Below are positions 34,501 to 46,124 of a stretch of DNA of 62,000 nucleotides, in pieces. The stretch's first letter is position 1. Every line of letters begins with the position of its first letter. The notes beneath the pieces are model-generated. The model worked only from the letters and a program-made list of their open reading frames with translations, did no database searches and was not told the origin of the DNA. The stretch lies in the NCBI GenBank assembly GCA_012295275.1, contig CM022673.1:976105-1038104 (forward strand). Direction: 5' to 3'. This DNA is from Chrysomallon squamiferum. Its lineage: Eukaryota; Mollusca; Gastropoda; Neomphalida; Peltospiridae. Position numbers and translations under genes: made by a program.

Positions 34501-37209
34501 AAAAATACTGATTCATTTAATTTTTATAATTTTAAATTTAACTATTAAAAATGTTTAAAGTTTTCAGCATTATAATTGTTAAATTGCAAATTAAAAGCAA
34601 AAACTAAAATTGTGACATCTGTAATTATATTTAAAAACTAATGATACTGTCAAATTTGTAATTTCATAATCCTTTTTAATTGTTTAACCTTTTTACTTCT
34701 GTGCATCCTGTTAGTTTTTGTCTTATGGGCATTATAGTGGATTTGAATTTTCTTTGTCATTTTTTTTTTTTTAATTTAAAATAATTTTATTTAAAAATAA
34801 ATTAATTTTTAAAAAAATCAAAAATTCAGTTCTTCATTTTTCATTTTCATTGTCCATCTCATTCTGTCATCATGTTACGTGCTTTGTCATGCTTCCCTTG
34901 GTAACTGTTTATTTTTTATTTTGTTTTTATTTATTTTTTCATCTTTCTATGTCATTTCTTCCACAGTCTCACAATCTGTAATACCATGTTCAACAAAGCT
35001 CAAAGTTTTATATAAAAAATTCAAAAAAAAAAAAGAAAAACAATTTCAACAAACTTTCTTTGTCAGTTGTTTCTAAATGTTAAAATCTGCAAATTGTTTT
35101 TAGTTACTTTACTAGTCTTCTCTCCAGTTGATAAACACTGAAAATGAGTTGCATTCAACAAAAATCAAAATCTTTGATAGCATAGTAACAGTAACATGAG
35201 CTTATAAACAGAAATAAGACAAAATATTGACTGATAAAAACGCAAAGAGAGTACTGAATTTCTGTCCAGTCTAACAAGTGAGGCTTTAAACTTTCACAAA
35301 AAAAAGGAAATCATTCCGACTATAAATGTTCATTTGATATAAAGAAACTGCTCAGATTACAGTTGTTAATTATATTATATAGATAAATGCAGTAGTGTTT
35401 CCATTTTTATTTAGCATCTGTTGCTTTTTACTGTATGCTAATGTGTTCACAGTATGTAAATGCAAACATACATGACTTTAAATGTTAATCTTATTGGATT
35501 AGAAAGAAATTATTTGGCAAATCTTTAGTATCTTTTTTGTACATGGTAAAAAAAAAAGCTATTGTAATTCTGGGGATTTTTTGTTCAATTTTTTTTTTTA
35601 TATATATAAATTTTTCTACCTATAATTATTTTTGGTAATATTAAATTGAAATATTTATTTACAATAAAGAAAAAACACTTGAAAAATACCAGATTCATAA
35701 AAATTAAAATTTAATATTTTGTGATACAAGTGTATTGTACCAAAAATCTGATAATGGATGGGATAATCTTTACCTTTTTTTTTCTCCCTTTAAATTTTAT
35801 TGATTAATTTTTTTTTCTCTCATTTAAATTCCATTTCTTCCTCTTTTTTTAATTTTATTTAATTTTATTTGTTTTTTAAATTATATTTGTGAAAAATGTA
35901 AATACGGTCAAATTCAGGATTAAATACACCATTAATTTTTGTGAAATACAGTTTCTGCATTGTGTCCTGACTTTTACAAGATTTTGTTTATCTGGCATCT
36001 GTTTCAAATATAACAAAAACAAAATTGTGAATTCATGGCAGTTCTGGAATGTTCTAAAAAAAATGCGTATCATTCAAAATAAAGTGCTACCAAAATATTA
36101 TTTTTTAAATCCAAACTGTAAACTGCAAATACTATGATTTAGTTTTGGTTCTGGATGTTTACTTGACATTTATTTTATGAATTTCTTAAAAAAAGGTTAT
36201 GTTGTGCGTTGTGTGTAAACACAGCAGGGTTTTGCAAAAGATTGGCATACAGTTTCCACAGTCTTTAAGCTGTAACTCTTTTTTCAGGTGGTCTCTGGGT
36301 ATGATTCACGGAATTATAGATCGAGTCCTCAGGTAAAATTATTGTCTTCTAGGTGATGTTTTATGTAACTGTTAGATTTGGTTGGTGTAGCCATGTCATC
36401 TTTTCCTTAACATTTCTCTAAGCCTCACCTTGAATATTTAAATATATGACTCTTTCTTTGGTACATGGTAATACAGATAGAGCTGTCCTTTTTTCTGTTT
36501 TGTACTTCTGTTTGTAATCCCTTTGTTTCATCAGTGCATTCATGTTACTGTTCATCATTGTAATCATGACATCATCATCATCAAGATTTATGTCCATTAC
36601 TACTACTAGTATTAGTTTATTTTCATTGTCATGGTAAGAAATGAATAATACTGGGGGGATACTTATTATAAACAGATTTTTTCTTTATGATTGATACTGA
36701 AGTTATATATTTTCTACATTCTATTTAACACCTTTTTTAAGCAACTGCAGCATATGTGAATGCATGCACTGATAAATTTTTTGTTTCAGTGCAGATTTAG
36801 ATAGTGTACGTAAACTCAATAAAAGGGATTTGAAGAATCTGTTAAACTGTTAGCTACCTTTAAATTGTTTGTAAATCATATCACTATAACAATTTTTTTT
36901 TTTTCAATTTTGTGACAACCAACATTTTTTATAGCCCATTTGTTTAGAATTATGTAAATTAAAAGTTCATACCATTTAGTGAAATGTGCATGTTTTCTAT
37001 TACAATGAAAGTTTTATTACGGGTTTTTGGTTTATTTTCTAAATTTGATTTGTTTTAAAAAAAAAAAAACATTTTACCTTCCATTGATTATTTTACAGGT
37101 TCGAAATAACTTCCGTACTGCCATCACCATTCCAGAGCGATCATGGGCCAGGTTTCGTGATGTACTTTCGGAATTTGTGGACCGGCCCGACAAGAAGGAG
37201 TCCCAGTAG
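23741..37209 (+). CDS. PURA: Pur-alpha single-stranded nucleic-acid binding protein, complete (9 coding exons, 264 aa with all exons)
   Basis: Seen: exons 23741-23798, 28534-28640, 29099-29201, 30289-30303, 31708-31826, 32902-33031, 34087-34193, 36288-36332 and 37099-37209 (TAG stop). All are GT..AG with agreeing phases and sum to 795 nt. The N-terminus is short and Gln/Gly-rich ([18 protein letters not shown]), without the long glycine tract of vertebrate PURA. PUR repeat I spans about residues 25-88 ([15 protein letters not shown], then EFRDYL), repeat II about 106-172 ([15 protein letters not shown], then IEFRDAL), and repeat III about 185-258 ([18 protein letters not shown], then [11 protein letters not shown]). 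Known for the family: repeats I and II pair to bind purine-rich single-stranded DNA and RNA, and repeat III dimerises; roles are in transcription, mRNA transport and replication. Exons 4 and 8 are in-frame and probably optional. Gene identity is certain at family level. Confidence 0.96.
23799..28533 (+). other. PURA intron 1 (4.7 kb)
   Basis: GTTATT donor and AG acceptor. It is AT-rich with no second gene seen. A short ATG-initiated GC-rich patch near 24117-24160 has no matching donor. The last 48 bases before the acceptor are a T run, an A run and TGTTTAG. Confidence 0.7.
28486..28533 (+). promoter_or_regulatory. Unusual PURA exon 2 acceptor: T15-A26-TGTTTAG
   Basis: T at 28486-28500 is followed directly by A at 28501-28526 and then TGTTTAG before the exon at 28534. 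The normal place of the polypyrimidine tract is an A tract. In RNA the U run can fold back on the A run. Confidence 0.6.
30289..30303 (+). CDS. PURA: PURA exon 4, 15-nt microexon (likely optional)
   Basis: TTTTTTGCAG acceptor, 15 coding bases AGGACAATGATGATA, and a GTAAGTAT donor. Included, it gives acidic EDND-DS in the linker between PUR repeats I and II. Skipped, exon 3 joins exon 5 in frame, giving SLGPANTEN; human PURA also has LGPS at this place. Both splice sites are strong, so it is probably a real microexon. Confidence 0.65.
36288..36332 (+). CDS. PURA: PURA exon 8, 45-nt cassette inside PUR repeat III
   Basis: CTTTTTTCAG acceptor and GTAAAA donor enclose exactly 15 codons, [15 protein letters not shown]. 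Exon 7 ends RVSE and exon 9 starts [12 protein letters not shown]. Direct joining of 7 to 9 recreates the canonical PUR repeat III hairpin (compare vertebrate RVSEV followed by a short loop and ITVP). The cassette therefore lengthens a hairpin loop by 15 residues and is likely alternative. Confidence 0.7.
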
Positions 37210-38281
37210 GGCCAGATCTATCAGCTGTGAACAGCGACCAAAACTGACCTGCTTATGACTTAGGGAATGTGCTTGGTGATGTCCGTCTGTCTGTATGTCC
37301 TGTGTTTGTGGACCTGTGTCTGTTTACAAAGACTGCATATTTTACTGAACAGTGGGTCCAGATCAGATTTAAAATGCATCTATAAATGAAAAATGAATGC
37401 CAAAATTTTTTTATTTATTTATTTAAAAAAAAAAAAAGAAGAAAAACAAAATGACGGTAGAAACATCCAGTACTGTGGAAAGAAAGAGCACTAGTTAAGC
37501 CATGATATCTTTCTGGGCCATTAATTGTGATATGTGAAAAAAAACTAAATTAAGGATTTAAAACAAGAAAAAAAAAAAGATGTAAAGTTTACTGCAGAAT
37601 GCATTTTGAGAATGGTTTAAGAAAATGGGAATTCCCATTAAAAAATCCTGCCAATCCGATTTGATGAGGTAAATTCTAGGCACCATGCTTATCTGCGTGA
37701 TTTTGTGCCTCGGTGGCAGCAAAGCTTGCCTGCAATCATACTTCATAATCATTTGTTAGTTCATTTCATGCATTTTTTGTGTTTATCTTTTTATTATTAT
37801 TTTATACCATATCATTGGCAATGATCGGAGATGATTATAAAGCACATTTCCTTTGTCCTTTTGAGGCAATGAGATTCTGCCAGCAGCAGTAGTCAGAATA
37901 TACTTATGTACGGATTCGTGGAAAGTTTTCCGTGATTGTTTTCATCTACAGTTCTGTAGTGATAATTGGTTTTTAATAGTGTGGTTAAGGAGAACAAGGT
38001 TTTAAGCTTGTTACGCTGTTAGCATCCCTGTTATTTGTTGTTGTTAAATGATGGACTCTGGGATATTGTAAATTATTGTATACAGATTGCGACAACTTAT
38101 TATTATTATCCTGGAAAGGCTGTACGCAATGGTGATGTTGCTACTGTGTAAAATGCATAACGTGGTGGTCGGCTTGTTTTAGTAGAAAATAAAACACAAG
38201 TATTGACATTGTTTGCACCCTATTGGTGCACTTTAGTTTTTTGGTTGTTGAATGATGGTTTAGGAGATACATTTTTTTGTT

Positions 38282-38325
<44 letters not shown>

Positions 38326-39363
38326 CAAAGAAAAGCCTTTTTGTTTCACTATTTCAGTACAGCAGGAGGGGTACACAGACAGTTTGTCTGTTATAGTTGC
38401 CATGCCATGCCAGATTTCAGAGTACATATTTAGTAAGCTGAGGAAGATTGCAAGTAGCATGTTCAAAATACGGCAAGAAGAAAAAATAGCAATGTTTGGG
38501 CTGTCCCATTTTCAAAAAACAAAAAAGAAAAAAAGATCTCAGTTTTGAATGTACAAGCAATAAAGAGCACATAGATATCATGACCTGGAAAAATAATGTG
38601 AAAGAAGTCTGTACAAGAAAGGTTGAATAGATAAACTGTCTGTGTGCCACAAGCAAATAATGTTTTAGGTTGAGGTGTTGATATTTCTTCACATGGTTTG
38701 CCAGATAATTGGTCGCAGTATTTATTGTTGTAATGTTATGATAGTGTACACTTGCGTCATGCATTTGGACATTGATGAGGTCTTGTTAATGATTATGTGT
38801 AACAGATTTTATTAATCCAAAACAAAATTTTAATTTAACAATAAAAAATAATTTCATTGACAATCTAGAGCGGTGGTGAAAGGGAACAACAACCTTAAAG
38901 ATGATTAAAGAGAGAAGCTATCAACATGCTTGGAAAACAAAATGCCCACCATCTGTTGTGTGGAAATAGTTACTTTGTTGATTAATATAAGATGTTTTGT
39001 ACATAAGTTATGTGATAAAAACAACAATGGAAAGATTTAAAAATAATAATTAAAGAAATATGGAAAATTAAAATTCTCAAATATTTCCTTTGCTTTCTCA
39101 TCGGGTAACATCAAGCTACAACTTTTTTCTTAAGATTTTCCACAAACAGTTCCATTGTGATGTCCTCTTATTTATTTCTTTGAAGAAGCTAGTGCTAACC
39201 AACATATTCATCTGTTATTTTTATGTATTTTGTTGATCAATGTATGTTAGAATTGACAAACATTTTACCCATATTTATCAACAGACCTTAACAAGGAAGA
39301 ATGTTAGTTCCTTGTGTTGCTAGAGCCTTTTCCAATCTTATTACATATATATATACATATGTA

Positions 39364-39405
<42 letters not shown>

Positions 39406-41900
39406 TTATTTTTTTTTATTATTTTTTTTTAGTAAGTTATATTTATGTGTTGTATTAAGTATTGCACTCTGGTTATCACTGGAAGTTTATATAACTCATT
39501 CTTGTTACTCGGGGTTTTCTCAATTTTTTTTTTTTTTTTTTTTTTTTGTTGCTGTTGCATGCCTTACACAAAATAATTTTGGGCTTCTTGTTATTTTGTG
39601 ATAATTTATTAAAAAAAAAAATTAAGCTGTGATCAATTGGCTTGCCATGTACCTAGATGACCACAGGGACAAGTACTGGATTTACAATTAACCCTTGTGA
39701 TTGTTCCAAAATTCATCTTGGCAAGTACTGTAGAGGTGTAGGGTACACAACTTGATGAGCATATTTATCTATTCTGACTTAATTTTTATTTCCAGTTAAA
39801 CATTAAAATGTTGACATTTGATGCATTTCTGCAGAGCTTCCACCCCATGTACCATCCTGAAACATGGAATATGTCATTTACACTGGGTAGCAGAAGTGGG
39901 TTTTGTATTTTATAGTTGACACTTAAGTTAATACTAACCTAATGAAAGCTCTTTCTCTATAAGTGACCTATGCATCAGTTTTAGATCTAATTTTTCACAT
40001 CAAGTGCTCTCTCTTCTCATCTTTTGTTATATTTATATTGTACATGTAGGGTTAAAAAATCTTTGAAAAAATAGAGGCAGGAGTAAAATCCCACATAAAT
40101 AAAAATATTTTAGTAATTTCAGAAATTATATTTTAGTCAACATGGTGACACAAATGGCATCAAATCTAAGTTTTGTTTGTAGTAATAGATTAAGCAGGTT
40201 ATATGTACCAGAATATTAAATTCTAACAGCAATTATATGGGAAATGTAGTTCTACAGAGTAGTTAAATAACTTTGTTTTATTAAAATAATAATTTATTTC
40301 TCCAACTTCAAATTGTTCAATACTGTGCTTGTCTAGTTACTACTTTCAAACTAAAAATTACAATTAAAAATAATGGCAGTATTTATTTGCATATAAAAAG
40401 TATTTATTACCATATGATTTATTAAAGAAAAAATATAATAAGCAATATGCATTTTTATCTACTGATTCTGATAACATTTTGTTTTTAGATTTTAATATTA
40501 GATTAGTTGTTTGTTTGTTTTTTTAACAGGAGTTCAAAACAAATTAATATTTTATTCATACTAAACCATTTCATTGTATTTTTCCATACCATCAACACTG
40601 TTTAAATGAAGAATACCACCTTTTGTTTTTACATTGCAGCTACATAGATCAGCTTTTCCCTATGTCCTACATAAAGATGGAAATAGTAACTTTTTATAAT
40701 CAGGTTTAAATGTATCCTATGTTAATAACATCTGAAAAAAAAAAGAAGAAAAATTACATTTTTGCTCTGTAAATAGCTCTATAAATTTATACATTTTTAG
40801 CTTTAATTTAAAATGTTCAATGAAAGAATAGATGCATACATAATGTTAACATGCAACATGAAAAAAAAAATTTAACGTAAGAATTAGTAATGGAAAAATA
40901 ACTTAATTTCACTGGCACCATACTTTAAATATATATTATTAAATTTAAAAATTTTAAATTGTCCATATTTTATACAGTTTTTGGCTTTTCCGGGATATTT
41001 TTTTTGTTGTTGAATTTTTAAAAGAATTGTATCTTAAAAAGGATCGTTCAACATTTTTGGAAACTTTTTTTTCCTGATGACACATATTTATTAATGTTTC
41101 TTTTGCTCTATCACTAAAAAAAAAAAAACCAGTAATAATAATTTTTATTTAATGAAAGGGGGAAATTTTAGGATGTAGAGAACAATTTTTATTAATGCAG
41201 ACTGTTTTCCATTCTTTTTAAGATTTAAAAAAAAAAAAAAAAAATGTTGAACCATCCCATTTGTTCTCTCTCCATCCATGATGTACATTTTGGTCAGATC
41301 GAATGATATTACCCACCCTCTCCAGAATTGTTTGTTGTTGAATCTTATTTACTAGAATATTTCAAAGTGCTCCAATAACTGTTAAACAATGGAAGAGTAT
41401 AGAGAAGCCCAAAGACATTATTTTTTTAGGTAGGTTCTTAGAGGTGTTTCAAGGTTGTAATTGCAGTTTAAACTGTACAGTACTTTTACTTAACAATGGA
41501 AACATGTTCTAAAATTGTTGTGCATCCATTAAATATATACTGTTGATACCTGTGTTATGTTTTTTGTTTAACTACATCATTTCCATTTTATTATTCAGTA
41601 ACAAGTTTTATCAACTCCATGATCATTTACATTAGAATGCATGAAGAACATGAACATAAAATGGACACTTGTGTATTAACAGTGGAAAGTATCTGCAAGT
41701 TAATAAATATTAAGACTAAGAACTGAACAAAGGAATTGTTATTTTAGGTCACATTTTGGCACCAATGATTTTTGATAATGAATTCAAGATGTGAATATGC
41801 ATCTGTACTATTCTCATTATTTCTATTTAAGTGGAATGAAGATAAAATTGGAACAGAAAGTTCCAATTTGTTTCGGTGTTCAAAAAGAAAAAAATTACAA
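37210..41900 (+). other. PURA 3' UTR and downstream DNA
   Basis: About 4.7 kb without a gene. A candidate AATAAA lies at 38188-38193, about 1 kb past the stop, and later ones near 41703 and 41907. Includes a 43-base T run (38283-38325), a TA microsatellite (39370-39402) and a Pumilio-type TGTAAATA at 40769-40776. How far the PURA transcript extends cannot be read from sequence. Confidence 0.5.
38188..38193 (+). terminator. Candidate proximal poly(A) signal of PURA
   Basis: AATAAA about 980 bases after the PURA stop, followed by T-rich sequence. Longer 3' UTR forms are possible. Confidence 0.4.
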
Positions 41901-41920
41901 ACCAAATAAATGAAAAATTA

Positions 41921-41926
41921 TTTATT
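41921..41926 (-). terminator. Candidate poly(A) signal of the SNF gene
   Basis: TTTATT on the plus strand reads AATAAA on the minus strand, about 390 bases past the stop. A plus-strand AATAAA sits within 20 bases, so the two converging transcripts may end close together. Confidence 0.45.
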
Positions 41927-42317
41927 AAAAGTCCAAATAAATGAAATTAAATGAGATGAATTGCTACAGCAGGTATGTGCAATGTTGCCGTCTGAAGATC
42001 AAACGGGCCAACACCTGTGCAATGCTGAGCAAGTAAAAATGAATGGCTTGGTGCAATGCCACGAATTATCAGAACTTGATGAAATGATCCTACCTTTCCC
42101 TACAAACCATGAACACAATCTCCTGAATGAATTTTCCACGCAGCAATACCACATCCAAAACAGATATGTATAGGAGAATGTCTGGTAGGCAGTTGAAATG
42201 TACACTCCTAAATGAAAATTCACTCAACCGACATTATTCTTTTAAACAATACTTTTGCATTTTGTTCACCATTACATAAGAGGGTCTTCCTGCACAGCAC
42301 AGCACTATTTTATCAGT

Positions 42318-44463
42318 TTACTTCTTAGCAAATGAGATTTTCATAGCATTTGTTGGCGTAATCTTAAATCCTTGAAGTGCTTCTTTTGCTGCTCCTGCCT
42401 GACTGTCTATTTCAAATTCTACAAAGGCTATGTCATGTCGACCTGGTACCAAACGAACTTCTTTAAAACCAGGAAATCTAAAGGGAAACAAATTCATAAA
42501 AGGGATTATATTAGAGAAAAACATCCCATCAGTACTACACTTTGATGTAACAGTTAATTATCAATAATCTGTGAAAACCTATATTTTAACATTAAAAAAA
42601 CAACAACTTCACCACCTGAAAAATGATAGTACAAACGAAGAAAAACGGGCAAATAAACTTCAGAATATAATCTGCAGCCAATCAAATGTTAACAGAGAAA
42701 TTTGTAAATAATCTGAAATAGAAAATCCTTTTGCTGACAGTAATTAATAAATTTACGGTAATTTAGCATTGCTATTCTGTCACAATCTGATAACATCAAA
42801 CTTACTGATTAAAAAGCATGGACAACATCATTTCATTGGTTTCTTCAGGCAGGTTGGTGATGAAGAGAATCTGGTTAGGAGGTTGTTCAGGAATAGCTGT
42901 AGGAGCTGGAACTGGTACTGCAGCAGATGGTACTGAAAAAAAAAAAAAAAAAAACATATAAATTAAAAACTGGAATATTTTGCTAAATTTTTAATCCAAT
43001 ACACATATACTGGGTTCTACAAGACACCATATTTGTTGACAAATAAACATTTAAATTATATTTATTTCATTTCAATGTAACAAAAAAATAAAAAAAACCA
43101 ACAGTCTCTGAAAAGTCTAAATTGTTTAGATTAAGCCCTCATTTATATTCTGTAATTTACATGTAATGATCTGTAATTATCAAAAGCACAGCAAATAACA
43201 AAATTGTTTCCAATTTTCACGTCACAGACATTTTAAGCATGTTTGAAAATAAACGTAGTAAAGATACAATGTAGAAAAAGACGGTCATACCTGCTACTGT
43301 GGGCTGTGGTTGGTGAGCAGCTGGCTGAATTGGTGGGGCACGAGCTATTGGAGGTGCAGATCTTTAAAAAAATTAAATAAATATATACATTAATATTCTC
43401 ATTACAAAAGTTTTTATTTAATCAAGTAACTGCTTAAAACAGTTAAACATTAATGATTAACATTGTAAGCTTCAAAAAAAATAATAGATAGGAATTTATT
43501 GCAGAATACATATTAATAATCAGAATATAACCAAGAGATTCTAAATAAAAACATAAGCCAGAAAACAGCTATTTGTAGTATTTAATTACACTTACTTTGT
43601 AGGTTTAGCCTGTGTGGCCTGACCTTTCTTCTTTTTTCGTGGCTCTTCATCTTCTCTTTTACGTTTTGGTTCCTCTACATAAGTGCCCTTCATTTTTGAG
43701 ATGATGTGTGAATCTTTTTTCGAAAACTGAATTCTCTGTAAAAGAATTTTAAAATTATTTAAATGATGTTCATTTTGGAACAGCCGATATTTTGTTTGTT
43801 ACTGGAAAAATAAGCAAAAAAAACAAACAAAAAAACACTCCAGTTAAACAAAACAAAAAATGTACAATGTTTTGATACTAGTAAGAACAGCTGAGGTTGC
43901 AGGATGCAACTATTTAAAAATGCTTACCATGGGTTTATCATAGAATGGAAATCCTTGCATGGACCGCATAGCACTGGCCGCACTGTTCACATCTTTGAAA
44001 ATGACAAAAGCCTGACCTCTCATTTTCAGTGTTTTTAATGCAACAATATCAAGAATTTGTCCAAACTGAGAAAATATAGCATATAGAGATTTCTTCAACT
44101 CTGAAAGAAAAAAAGAATTCAAAAACATAAAAGCCACCAACAACATCTTAGTAAATTTTATTTTAATCTTAGATATGTTTAAAAGTGATATTAGATCGGT
44201 GACAAAAAAATATATATTAAATTACTAAGTGACATAATGACTGCCACAGAATTAACTTAGGACAAATTATGTATGCTATGTATACTTAAAGTTACACAGA
44301 ATATCAGAACATTATTCATTTGACAAACACCATCCTAAGGATGTCCAAATTCATCTGGAAACATGACAAATTTTATAAATAAATTTGAGTATAACCTACC
44401 ATCCTTTTTGATTTTTTCATTCAGGTTGTTAATATATACGGTGTGATTTGGTGCAGCAGACAT
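42318..44463 (-). CDS. SNRPA/snf: U1A/U2B''/SNF-type snRNP protein with two RRMs, complete (6 coding exons, 244 aa)
   Basis: Seen: exons 44463-44400, 44100-43928, 43735-43596, 43361-43291, 42932-42806 and 42477-42318 (TAA stop), phases agreeing, 735 nt. RRM1 has RNP2 VYINNL (residues 9-14) and RNP1 RGQAFVIF (49-56), with the aromatic RNA-contacting Tyr and Phe in place. A basic segment [14 protein letters not shown] and a Pro/Ala linker follow. RRM2 has [24 protein letters not shown] and ends in [10 protein letters not shown]. Known for the family: the protein binds U1 snRNA stem-loop II and/or U2 stem-loop IV in splicing snRNPs. Loop 3 reads [10 protein letters not shown], as in Drosophila SNF and U2B'', not the U1A form, which suggests one dual-function protein. 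The first coding exon continues upstream to an acceptor at 44485, so at least one 5' UTR exon lies further right. Confidence 0.95.
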
Positions 44464-45068
44464 AGCTTTGTTGTTGTTGTAAGACTGAAAACAGATAAAA
44501 ATATTAAGTGTACATCAACTCTTTGTTACCAGACATTTCAGTTATTATTTTGAAGTTACTTTTTGTTTTAAAGCTAATGCTGATACAAAAAGGTGATATT
44601 AAAAAAACTGCCTAAACCCACTTCAGATAAAATCAACCAATTTGCAGGCAACCGTGTGTTCACATATCCAATGTCAAGAACACAATGCTGATCTATTCTT
44701 GGAAATGTACATGGCTTTTTACTTTCAAGTCACAATTACATCTGCACATACATCTGTTATATTTGCCAATATTGAAAAAATGTAGTTTTATTCTGTTTTA
44801 TCTTTTCATATCTGAACTAGAAGTAGAAAACTAACAAAATACAGAGTTAAAACCTCTGCTAACTAAAGTTACTAAGGATAGACCAAAGGTGGTTATATCA
44901 TATGACTTACTACTTAAAGTTAAAAGTGACAATGTCACAATCATGTTGTGAATGTTACATGGATTTTATATATATATATAATAATATATATATATTATAA
45001 TTTATATACACACGCGTGTGCGTTAAATCCAACACGTACGTGTGTGCGTGCGTGCGTGCGTGCGAGCG

Positions 45069-45070
<2 letters not shown>

Positions 45071-45149
<79 letters not shown>
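45071..45149. repeat. (GA)n microsatellite
   Basis: About 79 bp of GA preceded by GCGT and GCGA units. ORFs across it on both strands are low complexity. Confidence 0.95.
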
Positions 45150-45151
<2 letters not shown>

Positions 45152-45226
45152 CGGTGACTGACCGCAGACTGGCTCAGAAAGCTTAGGCTTGCAAATGAAA
45201 ACACCTGCATTTTTTTAAAACTAATG

Positions 45227-45229
<3 letters not shown>

Positions 45230-45263
<34 letters not shown>
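45230..45263. repeat. Poly-A run
   Basis: An uninterrupted A run of about 34 bases, immediately before a candidate SNF 5' UTR donor when read on the minus strand. Confidence 0.9.
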
Positions 45264-45266
<3 letters not shown>

Positions 45267-46124
45267 TAACACTCACAGTCACGAAAGCGAAAATACTATC
45301 ATTTGAATAACACTTGCTATATACTACCTTATATACAGTGTAATACCATTAATTACCTAATACATAAAACAAACTCCTTTCTAACAACTAAATATAGTCC
45401 AAATTTTATAAAGATTACAATGGATTCATTTTACGAATTCGTATTTCGTTGAAACCACGATTAATGAACGATATAAACTTCCGGAAATCTAAGGCACCGT
45501 AAAGAGCAGTAAAATTTTAAAAAACTAAAATAAAACAACTATTAATTACTAAATTTGATTATGTATTAATAATATTTTTTTACAGTTTGAAATATAAAAT
45601 AAAATTATAAATAGTTTTTCTTATAATACATAAAGGATTTATCATGTATCTCTTTAAAAACTTAACCGGACAACACTGCCTCTCAAAAAAAAAAATAATA
45701 ATAATAATAATAATAACAATAACAATAAAAAAATTAATAATAAAGCGTACTTTCTTTTTTTTTAAATAAAACTTTGAAAAAGAAGCATTCTATCAGAATT
45801 AACATCATTTTTTATAATTAAATTGATTTTGTGGAATTCGTTTAATTAATTTTACATTTTAATGACTGTAACGTCTGTTTCTGGTTGTTTGCTGTTCGTT
45901 GAATACAATCTTGAAAATGCTAAATTGTAACAAAATAACATAAATTAAGCATAATGACATTATTTATTATTGTGTATGAATGTAATTAGAATTAATATTG
46001 TGAACAATATAATTTATATAAATATATTATTTTTAATAATATGCGTGTTCTCGATAGATCGGGATTTTGGAATCCATATTGTATTTCCGAAAGAAGTCGA
46101 AGGAGGAGGGTCAGCCTCTTCAAA

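Larger units (their letters stand above)
44485..46124. promoter_or_regulatory. Divergent region between SNF (minus) and VPS26 (plus)
   Basis: Head-to-head arrangement. The SNF 5' UTR exon must lie here; candidate donors on the minus strand are GTGAGT at 45271-45276 and GTAAAA near 45435. An ACTTCCGG motif, an ETS-type site common in housekeeping promoters, lies near 45478-45485. An AG microsatellite and a long A run occupy 45071-45263. Exact transcription starts cannot be read. Confidence 0.4.

Noticed and set aside
41961-42223. Overlapping ORFs on both strands just past the SNF stop
   Set aside because: The interval lies between the SNF stop codon and its likely poly(A) signal, so it is best read as SNF 3' UTR. 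The plus-strand ORF has no supported splice partner.
44995-45282. Poly Leu-Ser ORF on the minus strand and poly Arg-Glu ORF on the plus strand
   Set aside because: Both are translations of the GA microsatellite and the A run.
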